Shown in pieces: positions 1 to 10,994 of a stretch of DNA of 64,000 nt (positions are counted from its first letter, which is position 1; each line of letters opens with the position of its first letter). This DNA comes from Ascidia mentula. Lineage: Eukaryota > Chordata > Ascidiacea > Phlebobranchia > Ascidiidae. Both the position numbers and the translations under genes were made by a program. Below the pieces are notes generated by a model. It was not told where the DNA came from and searched no databases. It saw only the letters and a list, made by a program, of their open reading frames with translations. Location: NCBI GenBank assembly GCA_947561715.1, contig OX387199.1:12653001-12717000 (forward strand). Reading direction: 5' to 3'.

Positions 1-2186
1 CTTTCAGCACTTGTCCATTTTGCAGTATATGACTTTTCGATAAAAAATATTTTTTTTCAGTACAAGCTTTATTATACAGTGGAAAACGCTGATACTCCAG
101 TACTGAGTTTGCGGTTGCACAACGTATGTAACTATGCGATTTCAGCACTTGTCCATTTTGCAGTATACGACTTTTCGGTAAAAAATATTTTATTTCAGTA
201 CAAGCTTTATTATACAGTGGAAAACGCTGGTACTCCAGCATTGCTTTTGCGGTTGCACAACGTATGTAACTATGCGATTTCAGCACTTGTCCATTTTGCA
301 GTATATGACTTTTCGACAAAAAATAGTTTTTTTTCTGTACAAGCTTTATTATACAGTGGAAAAGGCTGATACACCAGTATTGCGTTTGCGGTTGCACAAT
401 GTATGTAATTATGCGATTTCAGCACTTGTCCATTTTGCAGTATATGACTTTTCGATAAAAAATGTTTTTTTTCAGTACAAGCTTTATTATACAGTGGAAA
501 ACGCTGATACTCCAGTAATGAGTTTGCGGTTGCACAACGTATGTAACTATGCGATTTCAGCACTTGTCCATCTTGCAGTATATGACTTTTCGATAAAAAA
601 TATTTTTTTTCGTTACAAGTTTTATTATACAGTGGAAAACGCTGGTACTCCAGTATTACTTTTGCGGTTGCACAACGTATGTAACTATGCGATTTCAGCA
701 CTTGTCCATTTTGCAGTATATGACTTTTCGATAAAAAATAATTTTTTTTCAGTACAAGCTTTATTATACGGTGGAAAACGCTGATACTCCAGTATTGCGT
801 TTGCGGTTGCACAACGTATGTAACTATGCGCTTTCAGCACTTGTCCATTTTGCAGTACATGACTTTTCGATAAAAAATATTTGTTTTCAGTACAAGCTTT
901 ATTATGCAGTGGAAAACGCTGATACTCCAGTATTGCGTTTGCGGTTGCACAACGTATGTAACTATGCGCTTTCAGCACTTGTCCATTTTGCAGTATATGA
1001 CTTTTCGATAAAAAATATTTTTTTTCAGTACAAGCTTTATTATACAGTGGAAAACGCTGATACTCCAGTACTGAGTTTGCGGTTGCACAACGTATGTAAC
1101 CATGCGATTTCAGCACTTGTCCATTTTGCAGTATATGACTTTTCGATAAAAAATATTTTTTTTCAGTACAAGCTTTATTATACATTGGAAAACGCTGATA
1201 CTCCAGTACTGAGTTTGCGGTTGCACAACGTATGTAACCATGCGATTTCAGCACTTGTCCATTTTGCAGTATACGACTTTTCGGTAAAAAATATTTTTTT
1301 TCAGTACAAGCTTTATTATACAGTGGAAAACGCTGATACTCCAGTACTGAGTTTGCGGTTGCACAACGTATGTAACTGTGCGCTTTCAGCACTTGTCCAT
1401 TTTGCAGTATATGACTTTTCGATAAAAAATATTTTTTTTCAGTACAAGCTTTATTATACAGTGGAAAACGCTGATACTCCAGTACTGAGTTTGCGGTTGC
1501 ACAACGTATGTAACTATGCGCTTTCAGCACTTGTCCATTTTGCAGTATATGACTTTTCGATAAAAATTTTTTTTTTTCTGTACAAGCTTTATTATACCGT
1601 GGAAAACGCTGATACTCCAGTACTGAGTTTGCGGTTGCACAACGTATGTAACTATGCGATTTCAGCACTTGTCCATTTTGCAGTATATGAATTTTCGATA
1701 AAAAATATTTTTTGTCAGTACAAGCTTTATTATACAGTGGAAAACGCTGATACTCCAGTACTGAGTTTGCGGTTGCACAACGTATGTAACCATGCGATTT
1801 CACCACTTGTCCATTTTGAAGTATACGACTTTTCGGTAAAAAATATATTTTATTCAGTACAAGCTTTATTATACGGTGGAAAACGCTGATACTCCAGTAT
1901 TGCGTTTGCGGTTGCACAACGTATGTAACTATGCGCTTTCAGCACTTGTCCATTTTGCAGTATATGACTTTTCGATAAAAAATATTTTTTTTCAGTACAA
2001 GCTTTATTATACAGTGGAAAACGCTGATACTCCAGTACTGAGTTTGCGGTTGCACAACGTATGTAACTATGCGCTTTCAGCACTTGTCCATTTTGCAGTA
2101 TATGACTTTTCGATAAAAAATATTTTTTTTCAGTACAAGCTTTATTATACAGTGGAAAACGCTGATACTCCAGTACTGAGTTTGCG

Positions 2187-2196
2187 GTTGCACAAC
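2187..2196. other. Short dyad GTTGCACAAC in each monomer
   Basis: Seen: a 10-bp word with GTTG and CAAC arms around a central CA, present at this place in almost every monomer of the window (coordinates are those of the reference monomer). It matches 9 of 10 positions of the C/EBP-type bZIP consensus RTTGCGYAAY. This is the most symmetrical element I noticed in the unit. Whether any protein binds it is unknown; a 10-bp match of this kind can arise by chance. It is not a CENP-B box. Confidence 0.45.
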
Positions 2197-2202
2197 GTAT
2201 GT
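2197..2202 (+). other. Splice-donor-like GTATGT in each monomer
   Basis: Seen: GTATGT follows the dyad directly in most monomers (reference copy given). Together with the T8CAG block at 2261-2271 it would delimit a 75-nt intron-like stretch. GTATGT is the common yeast donor and an acceptable donor elsewhere. Some variants lose it: GTATTT in the monomers near 4547, 13527 and 24296, and GTATAT or GTACAT in the five landmark monomers near 16424, 22361, 27194, 31336 and 36305. No transcript is shown by the sequence, so use as a splice site is speculative. Confidence 0.3.
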
Positions 2203-2252
2203 AACTATGCGCTTTCAGCACTTGTCCATTTTGCAGTATATGACTTTTCGAT

Positions 2253-2271
2253 AAAAAATATTTTTTTTCAG
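2253..2271 (+). other. A6/T8 tract ending in CAG, splice-acceptor-like and indel-prone
   Basis: Seen: an A6 run, TA, then a T8 run and CAG, repeated about every 138 bp through the window (reference copy given). The T-run plus CAG is a textbook 3' splice acceptor in form. Phased A/T tracts are known to bend DNA and disfavour nucleosomes. Most of the length variation between monomers lies here: 139-bp forms near 315, 1848, 5710, 8620 and 14690, and a shortened T-run near 30030, 31000 and 35407. Slippage at the homopolymers is the likely cause. Confidence 0.5.
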
Positions 2272-2278
2272 TACAAGC

Positions 2279-2284
2279 TTTATT
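2279..2284 (-). other. AATAAA hexamer on the minus strand in each monomer
   Basis: Seen: TTTATT on the plus strand just after AAGCTT gives AATAAA on the minus strand, present in nearly every monomer (reference copy given). AATAAA is the canonical animal polyadenylation hexamer. If the minus strand were transcribed, signals would recur every 138 nt. The plus strand has no matching regular AATAAA. With this AT content a chance match is quite possible. Confidence 0.3.
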
Positions 2285-4664
2285 ATACAGTGGAAAACGC
2301 TGATACTCCAGTACTGAGTTTGCGGTTGCACAACGTATGTAACTATGCGATTTCAGCACTTGTCCATTTTGCAGTATACGACTTTTCGGTAAAAAATATT
2401 TTATTTCAGTACAAGCTTTATTATACAGTGGAAAACGCTGGTACTCCAGCATTGCTTTTGCGGTTGCACAACGTATGTAACTATGCGATTTCAGCACTTG
2501 TCCATTTTGCAGTATATGACTTTTCGACAAAAAATAGTTTTTTTTCTGTACAAGCTTTATTATACAGTGGAAAAGGCTGATACTCCAGTATTGCGTTTGC
2601 GGTTGCACAATGTATGTAACTATGCGATTTCAGCACTTGTCCATTTTGCAGTATATGACTTTTCGATAAAAAATGTTTTTTTTCAGTACAAGCTTTATTA
2701 TACAGTGGAAAACGCTGATACTCCAGTAATGAGTTTGCGGTTGCACAACGTATGTAACTATGCGATTTCAGCACTTGTCCATCTTGCAGTATATGACTTT
2801 TCGATAAAAAATATTTTTTTTCATTACAAGCTTTATTATACAGTGGAAAACGCTGGTACTCCAGTATTGCTTTTGCGGTTGCACAACGTATGTAACTATG
2901 CGATTTCAGCACTTGTCCATTTTGCAGTATATGACTTTTCGATAAAAAATATTTTTTTTCAGTACAAGCTTTATTATACAGTGGAAAACGCTGATACTCC
3001 AGTATTGCGTTTGCGGTTGCACAACGTATGTAACTATGCGATTTCAGCACTTGTCCATTTTGCAGTATATGACTTTTCGATAAAAAATATTTTTTTTCAG
3101 TACAAGCTTTATTATACAGTGGAAAACGCTGATACTCCAGTATTGCGTTTGCGGTTGCACAACGTATGTAACTATGCGATTTCAGCACTTGTCCATTTTG
3201 CAGTACATGACTTTTCGATAAAAAATATTTTTTTTCAGTACAAGCTTTATTATACAGTGGAAAACGCTGATACTCCAGTATTGCGTTTGCGGTTGCACAA
3301 CGTATGTAACTATGCGCTTTCAGCACTTGTCCATTTTGCAGTATATGACTTTTCGATAAAAAATATTTTTTTTCAGTACAAGCTTTATTATACAGTGGAA
3401 AACGCTGATACTCCAGTACTGAGTTTGCGGTTGCACAACGTATGTAACCATGCGATTTCAGCACTTGTCCATTTTGCAGTATATGACTTTTCGATAAAAA
3501 ATATTTTTTTTTAGTACAAGCTTTATTATACATTGGAAAACGCTGATACTCCAGTACTGAGTTTGCGGTTGCACAACGTATGTAACCATGCGATTTCAGC
3601 ACTTGTCCATTTTGCAGTATACGACTTTTCGGTAAAAAATATTTTTTTTCCGTACAAGCTTTATTATACAGTGGAAAACGCTGATACTCCAGTATTGCGT
3701 TTGCGGTTGCACAACGTATGTAACTATGCGCTTTCAGCACTTGTCCATTTTGCAGTATATGACTTTTCGATAAAAATAATTTTTTTTTAGTACAAGCTTT
3801 ATTATACAGTGGAAAACGCTGATACTCCAGTACTGAGTTTGCGGTTGCACAACGTATGTAACTATGCGCTTTCAGCACTTGTCCATTTTGCAGTATATGA
3901 CTTTTCGATAAAAAATATTTTTTTTCAGTACAAGCTTTATTATACAGTGGAAAACGCTGATACCCCAGTACTGAGTTTGCGGTTGCACAACGTATGTAAC
4001 CATGCGATTTCAGCACTTGTCCATTTTGCAGTACACGACTATTTGGTAAAAAATATTTTTTTTCAGTACAAGCTTTGTTATACAGTGGAAAACGCTGATA
4101 CTCCAGTTTTGCGTTTGCGGTTGCACAACGTATGTAACTATGCGCTTTCAGCACTTGTCCATTTTGCAGTATATGACTTTTCGATAAAAAATATTTTTTT
4201 TCAGTACAAGCTTTATTATACAGTGGAAAACGCTGATAGTCCAGTACTGAGTTTGCGGTTGCACAACGTATGTAACCATGCGATTTCAGCACTTGTCCAT
4301 TTTTCAGTATATGACTTTTCGATAAAAAATATTTTTTTTCAGTACAAGCTTTATTATACAGTGGAAAACGCTGATACTCCAGTAATGAGTTTGCGGTTGC
4401 ACAACGTATGTAACTATGCGATTTCAGCACTTGTCCATCTTGCAGTATATGACTTTTCGACAAAAAATATTTTTTTTCATTACAAGCTTTATTATACAGT
4501 GGAAAACGCTGGTACTCCAGTATTGCTTTTGCGGTTGCACAACGTATTTAACTATGCGATTTCAGCACTTGTCCATTTTGCAGTATATGACTTTTCGATA
4601 AAAAATATTTTTTTTCAGTACAAGCTTTATTATACAGTGGAAAACGCTGATACTCCAGTATTGC

Positions 4665-4850
4665 CTTTGCGGTTGCACAACGTATGTATCTATGCGCTTT
4701 CAGCACTTGTCCATTTTGCAGTATATGACTTTTCGATAAAAAATATTTTTTTTCAGTACAAGCTTTATTATACAGTGGAAAACGCTGATACTCCAGTACT
4801 GAGTTTGCGGTTGCACAACGTATGTAACTATGCGCTTTCAGCACTTGTCC
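4665..4850 (+). repeat. Conversion-like patch inside the 8,980-bp repeat
   Basis: Against its partner at 13645-13830, this stretch has five clustered differences (4689, 4697, 4799, 4802, 4832), while the flanks agree almost perfectly. All five match the sequence 276 bp downstream (4965-5108). Other copies of this HOR near 19.6 kb carry the 13.7-kb version, so the 4.7-kb form is probably derived. A short non-reciprocal transfer over two monomers fits best; a compensating duplication and deletion is the alternative. Confidence 0.75.
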
Positions 4851-6565
4851 ATTTTGCAGTATATGACTTTTCGATAAAAAATATTTTTTTTCAGTACAAG
4901 CTTTATTATACAGTGGACAACGCTGATACTCCAGTATTGCGTTTGCGGTTGCACAACGTATGTATCTATGCGCTTTCAGCACTTGTCCATTTTGCAGTAT
5001 ATGACTTTTCGATAAAAAATATTTTTTTTCAGTACAAGCTTTATTATACAGTGGAAAACGCTGATACTCCAGTACTGAGTTTGCGGTTGCACAACGTATG
5101 TAACTATGCGCTTTCAGCACTTGTCCATTTTGCAGTATATGACTTTTCGATAAAAAATATTTTTTTTCAGTACAAGCTTTATTATACAGTGGAAAACGCT
5201 GATACCCCAGTACTGAGTTTGCGGTTGCACAACGTATGTAACCATGCGATTTCAGCACTTGTCCATTTTGCAGTATACGACTATTCGGTAAAAAATATTT
5301 TTTTTCAGTACAAGCTTTGTTATACAGTGGAAAACGCTGATACTCCAGTTTTGCGTTTGCGGTTGCACAACGTATGTAACTATGCGCTTTCAGCACTTGT
5401 CCATTTTGCAGTATATGACTTTTCGATAAAAAATATTTTTTTTCAGTACAAGCTTTATTATACAGTGGAAAACGCTGATACTCCAGTACTGAGTTTGCGG
5501 TTGCACAACGTATGTAACTATGCGATTTCAGCACTTGTCCATTTTGCAGTATACGACTTTTCGGTAAAAAATATTTTATTTCAGTACAAGCTTTATTATA
5601 CAGTGGAAAACGCTGGTGCTCCAGCATTGCTTTTGCGGTTGCACAACGTATGTAACTATGCGATTTCAGCACTTGTCCATTTTGCAGTATATGACTTTTC
5701 GACAAAAAATAGTTTTTTTTCTGTACAAGCTTTATTATACAGTGGAAAAGGCTGATACTCCAGTATTGCGTTTGCGGTTGCACAACGTATGTAACTATGC
5801 GATTTCAGCACTTGTCCATTTGGCAGTATATGACTTTTCGATAAAAAATGTTTTTTTTCAGTACAAGCTTTATTATACAGTGGAAAACGCTGATACTCCA
5901 GTAATGAGTTTGCGGTTGCACAACGTATGTAACTATGCTATTTCAGCACTTGTCCATCTTGCAGTATATGACTTTTCGATAAAAAATATTTTTTTTCATT
6001 ACAAGCTTTATTATACAGTGGAAAACGCTGGTACTCCAGTATTGCTTTTGCGGTTGCACAACGTATGTAACTATGCGATTTCAGCACTTGTCCATTTTGC
6101 AGTATATGACTTTTCGATAAAAAATATTTTTTTTCAGTACAAGCTTTATTATACAGTGGAAAACGCTGATACTCCAGTATTGCGTTTGCGGTTGCACAAC
6201 GTATGTAACTATGCGATTTCAGCACTTGTCCATTTTGCAGTATATGACTTTTCGATAAAAAATATTTGTTTTCAGTACAAGCTTTATTATACAGTGGAAA
6301 ACGCTGATACTCCAGTATTGCGTTTGCGGTTGCACAACGTATGTAACTATGCGCTTTCAGCACTTGTCCATTTTGCAGTACATGACTTTTCGATAAAAAA
6401 TATTTTTTTTCAGTACAAGCTTTATTATACAGTGGAAAACGCTGATACTCCAGTATTGCGTTTGCGGTTGCACAACGTATGTAACTATGCGCTTTCAGCA
6501 CTTGTCCATTTTGCAGTATATGACTTTTCGATAAAAAATATTTTTTTTCAGTACAAGCTTTATTA

Positions 6566-8782
6566 TACAGTTGAAAACGCTGATACCCCAGTACTGAGTT
6601 TGCGGTTGCACAACGTATGTAACCATGCGATTTCAGCACTTGTCCATTTTGCAGTATACGACTATTCGGTAAAAAATATGTTTTTTTCAGTACAAGCTTT
6701 GTTATACAGTGGAAAACGCTGATACTCCAGTTTTGCGTTTGCGGTTGCACAACGTATGTAACTATGCGCTTTCAGCACTTGTCCATTTTGCAGTATATGA
6801 CTTTTCGATAAAAAATATTTTTTTTCAGTACAAGCTTTATTATACAGTGGAAAACGCTGATACTCCAGTACTGAGTTTGCGGTTGCACAACGTATGTAAC
6901 TATGCGATTTCAGCACTTGTCCATTTTGCAGTATACGACTTTTCGGTAAAAAATATTTTATTTCAGTACAAGCTTTATTATACAGTGGAAAACGCTGGTA
7001 CTCCAGCATTGCTTTTGCGGTTGCACAACGTATGTAACTATGCGATTTCAGCATCTGTCCATTTTGCAGTATATGACTTTTCGACAAAAAATAGTTTTTT
7101 TTCTGTACAAGCTTTATTATACAGTGGAAAAGGCTGATACACCAGTATTGCGTTTGCGGTTGCACAATGTATGTAATTATGCGATTTCAGCACTTGTCCA
7201 TTTTGCAGTATATGACTTTTCGATAAAAAATGTTTTTTTTCAGTACAAGCTTTATTATACAGTGGAAAACGCTGATACTCCAGTAATGAGTTTGCGGTTG
7301 CACAACGTATGTAACTATGCGATTTCAGCACTTGTCCATCTTGCAGTATATGACTTTTCGATAAAAAATATTTTTTTTCATTACAAGTTTTATTATACAG
7401 TGGAAAACGCTGGTACTCCAGTATTGCTTTTGCGGTTGCACAACGTATGTAACTATGCGATTTCAGCACTTGTCCATTTTGCAGTATATGACTTTTCGAT
7501 AAAAAATAATTTTTTTTCAGTACAAGCTTTATTATACGGTGGAAAACGCTGATACTCCAGTATTGCGTTTGCGGTTGCACAACGTATGTAACTATGCGCT
7601 TTCAGCACTTGTCCATTTTGCAGTACATGACTTTTCGATAAAAAATATTTGTTTTCAGTACAAGCTTTATTATACAGTGGAAAACGCTGATACTCCAGTA
7701 TTGCGTTTGCGGTTGCACAACGTATGTAACTATGCGCTTTCAGCACTTGTCCATTTTGCAGTATATGACTTTTCGATAAAAAATATTTTTTTTCAGTACA
7801 AGCTTTATTATACAGTGGAAAACGCTGATACTCCAGTACTGAGTTTGCGGTTGCACAACGTATGTAACCATGCGATTTCAGCACTTGTCCATTTTGCAGT
7901 ATATGACTTTTCGATAAAAAATATTTTTTTTCAGAACAAGCTTTATTATACATTGGAAAACGCTGATACTCCAGTACTGAGTTTGCGGTTGCACAACGTA
8001 TGTAACCATGCGATTTCAGCACTTGTCCATTTTGCAGTATACGACTTTTCGGTAAAAAATATTTTTTTTCAGTACAAGCTTTATTATACAGTGGAAAACG
8101 CTGATACTCCAGTACTGAGTTTGCGGTTGCACAACGTATGTAACTGTGCGCTTTCAGCACTTGTCCATTTTGCAGTATATGACTTTTCGATAAAAAATAT
8201 TTTTTTTCAGTACAAGCTTTATTATACAGTGGAAAACGCTGATACTCCAGTACTGAGTTTGCAGTTGCACAACGTATGTAACTATGCGCTTTCAGCACTT
8301 GTCCATTTTGCAGTATATGACTTTTCGATAAAAATTTTTTTTTTTCTGTACAAGCTTTATTATACCGTGGAAAACGCTGATACTCCAGTACTGAGTTTGC
8401 GGTTGCACAACGTATGTAACTATGCGATTTCAGCACTTGTCCATTTTGCAGTATATGAATTTTCGATAAAAAATATTTTTTGTCAGTACAAGCTTTATTA
8501 TACAGTGGAAAACGCTGATACTCCAGTACTGAGTTTGCGGTTGCACAACGTATGTAACCATGCGATTTCAGCACTTGTCCATTTTGAAGTATACGACTTT
8601 TCGGTAAAAAATATATTTTATTCAGTACAAGCTTTATTATACAGTGGAAAACGCTGATACTCCAGTATTGCGTTTGCGGTTGCACAACGTATGTAACTAT
8701 GCGCTTTCAGCACTTGTCCATTTTGCAGTATATGACTTTTCGATAAAAAATATTTTTTTTCAGTACAAGCTTTATTATACAG
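6566..8782 (+). repeat. 16-monomer higher-order unit (2,212 bp), first copy
   Basis: The unit starts at a monomer with the private AGTTGAAAACGC start and TACCCC change near 6571, which recurs at 8783, exactly 2,212 bp later (16 monomers plus 4 bp). Positions 6769-8758 also match 1-1990 at an offset of 6,768 bp, so part of the same 16-mer lies at the window start as well. It includes four 139-bp monomers. One of these, near 7095, is the CAAAAAATAG form that serves as a landmark through the window. Confidence 0.88.
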
Positions 8783-10994
8783 TTGAAAACGCTGATACCC
8801 CAGTACTGAGTTTGCGGTTGCACAACGTATGTAACCATGCGATTTCAGCACTTGTCCATTTTGCAGTATACGACTATTCGGTAAAAAATATGTTTTTTTC
8901 AGTACAAGCTTTGTTATACAGTGGAAAACGCTGATACTCCAGTTTTGCGTTTGCGGTTGCACAACGTATGTAACTATGCGCTTTCAGCACTTGTCCATTT
9001 TGCAGTATATGACTTTTCGATAAAAAATATTTTTTTTCAGTACAAGCTTTATTATACAGTGGAAAACGCTGATACTCCAGTACTGAGTTTGCGGTTGCAC
9101 AACGTATGTAACTATGCGATTTCAGCACTTGTCCATTTTGCAGTATACGACTTTTCGGTAAAAAATATTTTATTTCAGTACAAGCTTTATTATACAGTGG
9201 AAAACGCTGGTACTCCAGCATTGCTTTTGCGGTTGCACAACGTATGTAACTATGCGATTTCAGCACTTGTCCATTTTGCAGTATATGACTTTTCGACAAA
9301 AAATAGTTTTTTTTCTGTACAAGCTTTATTATACAGTGGAAAAGGCTGATACACCAGTATTGCGTTTGCGGTTGCACAATGTATGTAATTATGCGATTTC
9401 AGCACTTGTCCATTTTGCAGTATATGACTTTTCGATAAAAAATGTTTTTTTTCAGTACAAGCTTTATTATACAGTGGAAAACGCTGATACTCCAGTAATG
9501 AGTTTGCGGTTGCACAACGTATGTAACTATGCGATTTCAGCACTTGTCCATCTTGCAGTATATGACTTTTCGATAAAAAATATTTTTTTTCGTTACAAGT
9601 TTTATTATACAGTGGAAAACGCTGGTACTCCAGTATTACTTTTGCGGTTGCACAACGTATGTAACTATGCGATTTCAGCACTTGTCCATTTTGCAGTATA
9701 TGACTTTTCGATAAAAAATAATTTTTTTTCAGTACAAGCTTTATTATACGGTGGAAAACGCTGATACTCCAGTATTGCGTTTGCGGTTGCACAACGTATG
9801 TAACTATGCGCTTTCAGCACTTGTCCATTTTGCAGTACATGACTTTTCGATAAAAAATATTTGTTTTCAGTACAAGCTTTATTATGCAGTGGAAAACGCT
9901 GATACTCCAGTATTGCGTTTGCGGTTGCACAACGTATGTAACTATGCGCTTTCAGCACTTGTCCATTTTGCAGTATATGACTTTTCGATAAAAAATATTT
10001 TTTTTCAGTACAAGCTTTATTATACAGTGGAAAACGCTGATACTCCAGTACTGAGTTTGCGGTTGCACAACGTATGTAACCATGCGATTTCAGCACTTGT
10101 CCATTTTGCAGTATATGACTTTTCGATAAAAAATATTTTTTTTCAGTACAAGCTTTATTATACATTGGAAAACGCTGATACTCCAGTACTGAGTTTGCGG
10201 TTGCACAACGTATGTAACCATGCGATTTCAGCACTTGTCCATTTTGCAGTATACGACTTTTCGGTAAAAAATATTTTTTTTCAGTACAAGCTTTATTATA
10301 CAGTGGAAAACGCTGATACTCCAGTACTGAGTTTGCGGTTGCACAACGTATGTAACTGTGCGCTTTCAGCACTTGTCCATTTTGCAGTATATGACTTTTC
10401 GATAAAAAATATTTTTTTTCAGTACAAGCTTTATTATACAGTGGAAAACGCTGATACTCCAGTACTGAGTTTGCGGTTGCACAACGTATGTAACTATGCG
10501 CTTTCAGCACTTGTCCATTTTGCAGTATATGACTTTTCGATAAAAATTTTTTTTTTTCTGTACAAGCTTTATTATACCGTGGAAAACGCTGATACTCCAG
10601 TACTGAGTTTGCGGTTGCACAACGTATGTAACTATGCGATTTCAGCACTTGTCCATTTTGCAGTATATGAATTTTCGATAAAAAATATTTTTTGTCAGTA
10701 CAAGCTTTATTATACAGTGGAAAACGCTGATACTCCAGTACTGAGTTTGCGGTTGCACAACGTATGTAACCATGCGATTTCACCACTTGTCCATTTTGAA
10801 GTATACGACTTTTCGGTAAAAAATATATTTTATTCAGTACAAGCTTTATTATACGGTGGAAAACGCTGATACTCCAGTATTGCGTTTGCGGTTGCACAAC
10901 GTATGTAACTATGCGCTTTCAGCACTTGTCCATTTTGCAGTATATGACTTTTCGATAAAAAATATTTTTTTTCAGTACAAGCTTTATTATACAG
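8783..10994 (+). repeat. 16-monomer higher-order unit (2,212 bp), second copy
   Basis: Aligned to 6571-8782 at an offset of 2,212 bp. From 8981 it also lies within the second copy of the 8,980-bp repeat, matching 1-2014. It carries small differences from the first 16-mer that are shared with the window start, such as CGTTACAAG near 9592 (also near 611; CATTACAAG near 7379) and TATGCAGTGG near 9893 (also near 913). It is thus closer to 1-2014 than to its immediate tandem neighbour. This shows the order of events: the 16-mer existed before the 65-mer was copied. Confidence 0.85.

Larger units (their letters stand above)
2155..2292 (+). repeat. Reference satellite monomer (exact consensus)
   Basis: This copy has no private changes and is a convenient reference. 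It begins GAAAACGCTGATACTCC and ends TTATTATACAGTG. By hand count it has 49 G+C of 138 (25 C, 24 G) and five CpG. In order it carries a short dyad (2187-2196), a GTATGT hexamer (2197-2202), an A6 run (2253-2258), a T8 run followed by CAG (2261-2271) and a HindIII-type AAGCTT site (2275-2280). The plus frame starting at 2155 reads 46 codons without a stop and closes on itself, as does one minus-strand frame. I see no clear internal duplication, only several scattered CAGTA words. Confidence 0.95.
1..6565 (+). repeat. Higher-order repeat, 8,980-bp period, first copy
   Basis: This stretch lines up with 8981-15545 at a constant offset of 8,980 bp (65 monomers plus 10 bp). Over 2481-4463 the two copies translate to products that differ at one residue, traced to one base near 4238 (G here, C at 13218). 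The match ends near 6570, where this copy enters a monomer beginning AGTTGAAAACGCTGATACC and the other continues with a different variant. Near-identity over several kilobases next to visibly varied monomers means recent duplication or homogenisation. An assembly artefact cannot be excluded from sequence alone. Confidence 0.9.

Noticed and set aside
2253-2271. Rho-independent terminator (T-run)
   Set aside because: The T8 run is preceded by an A-run and has no GC-rich hairpin; the array is also clearly eukaryotic satellite in style.
2155-2292. CENP-B box (nTTCGnnnnAnnCGGGn) in the monomer
   Set aside because: TTCGATAAAA at the only TTCG lacks the required CGGG, and I find no match on the other strand.
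2155-2292. Internal duplication making the monomer a 69-bp dimer
   Set aside because: Several CAGTA or CAGCA words recur, but their spacings (63, 53, 54, 35 and 19 bp) do not fit one period and the halves do not align.
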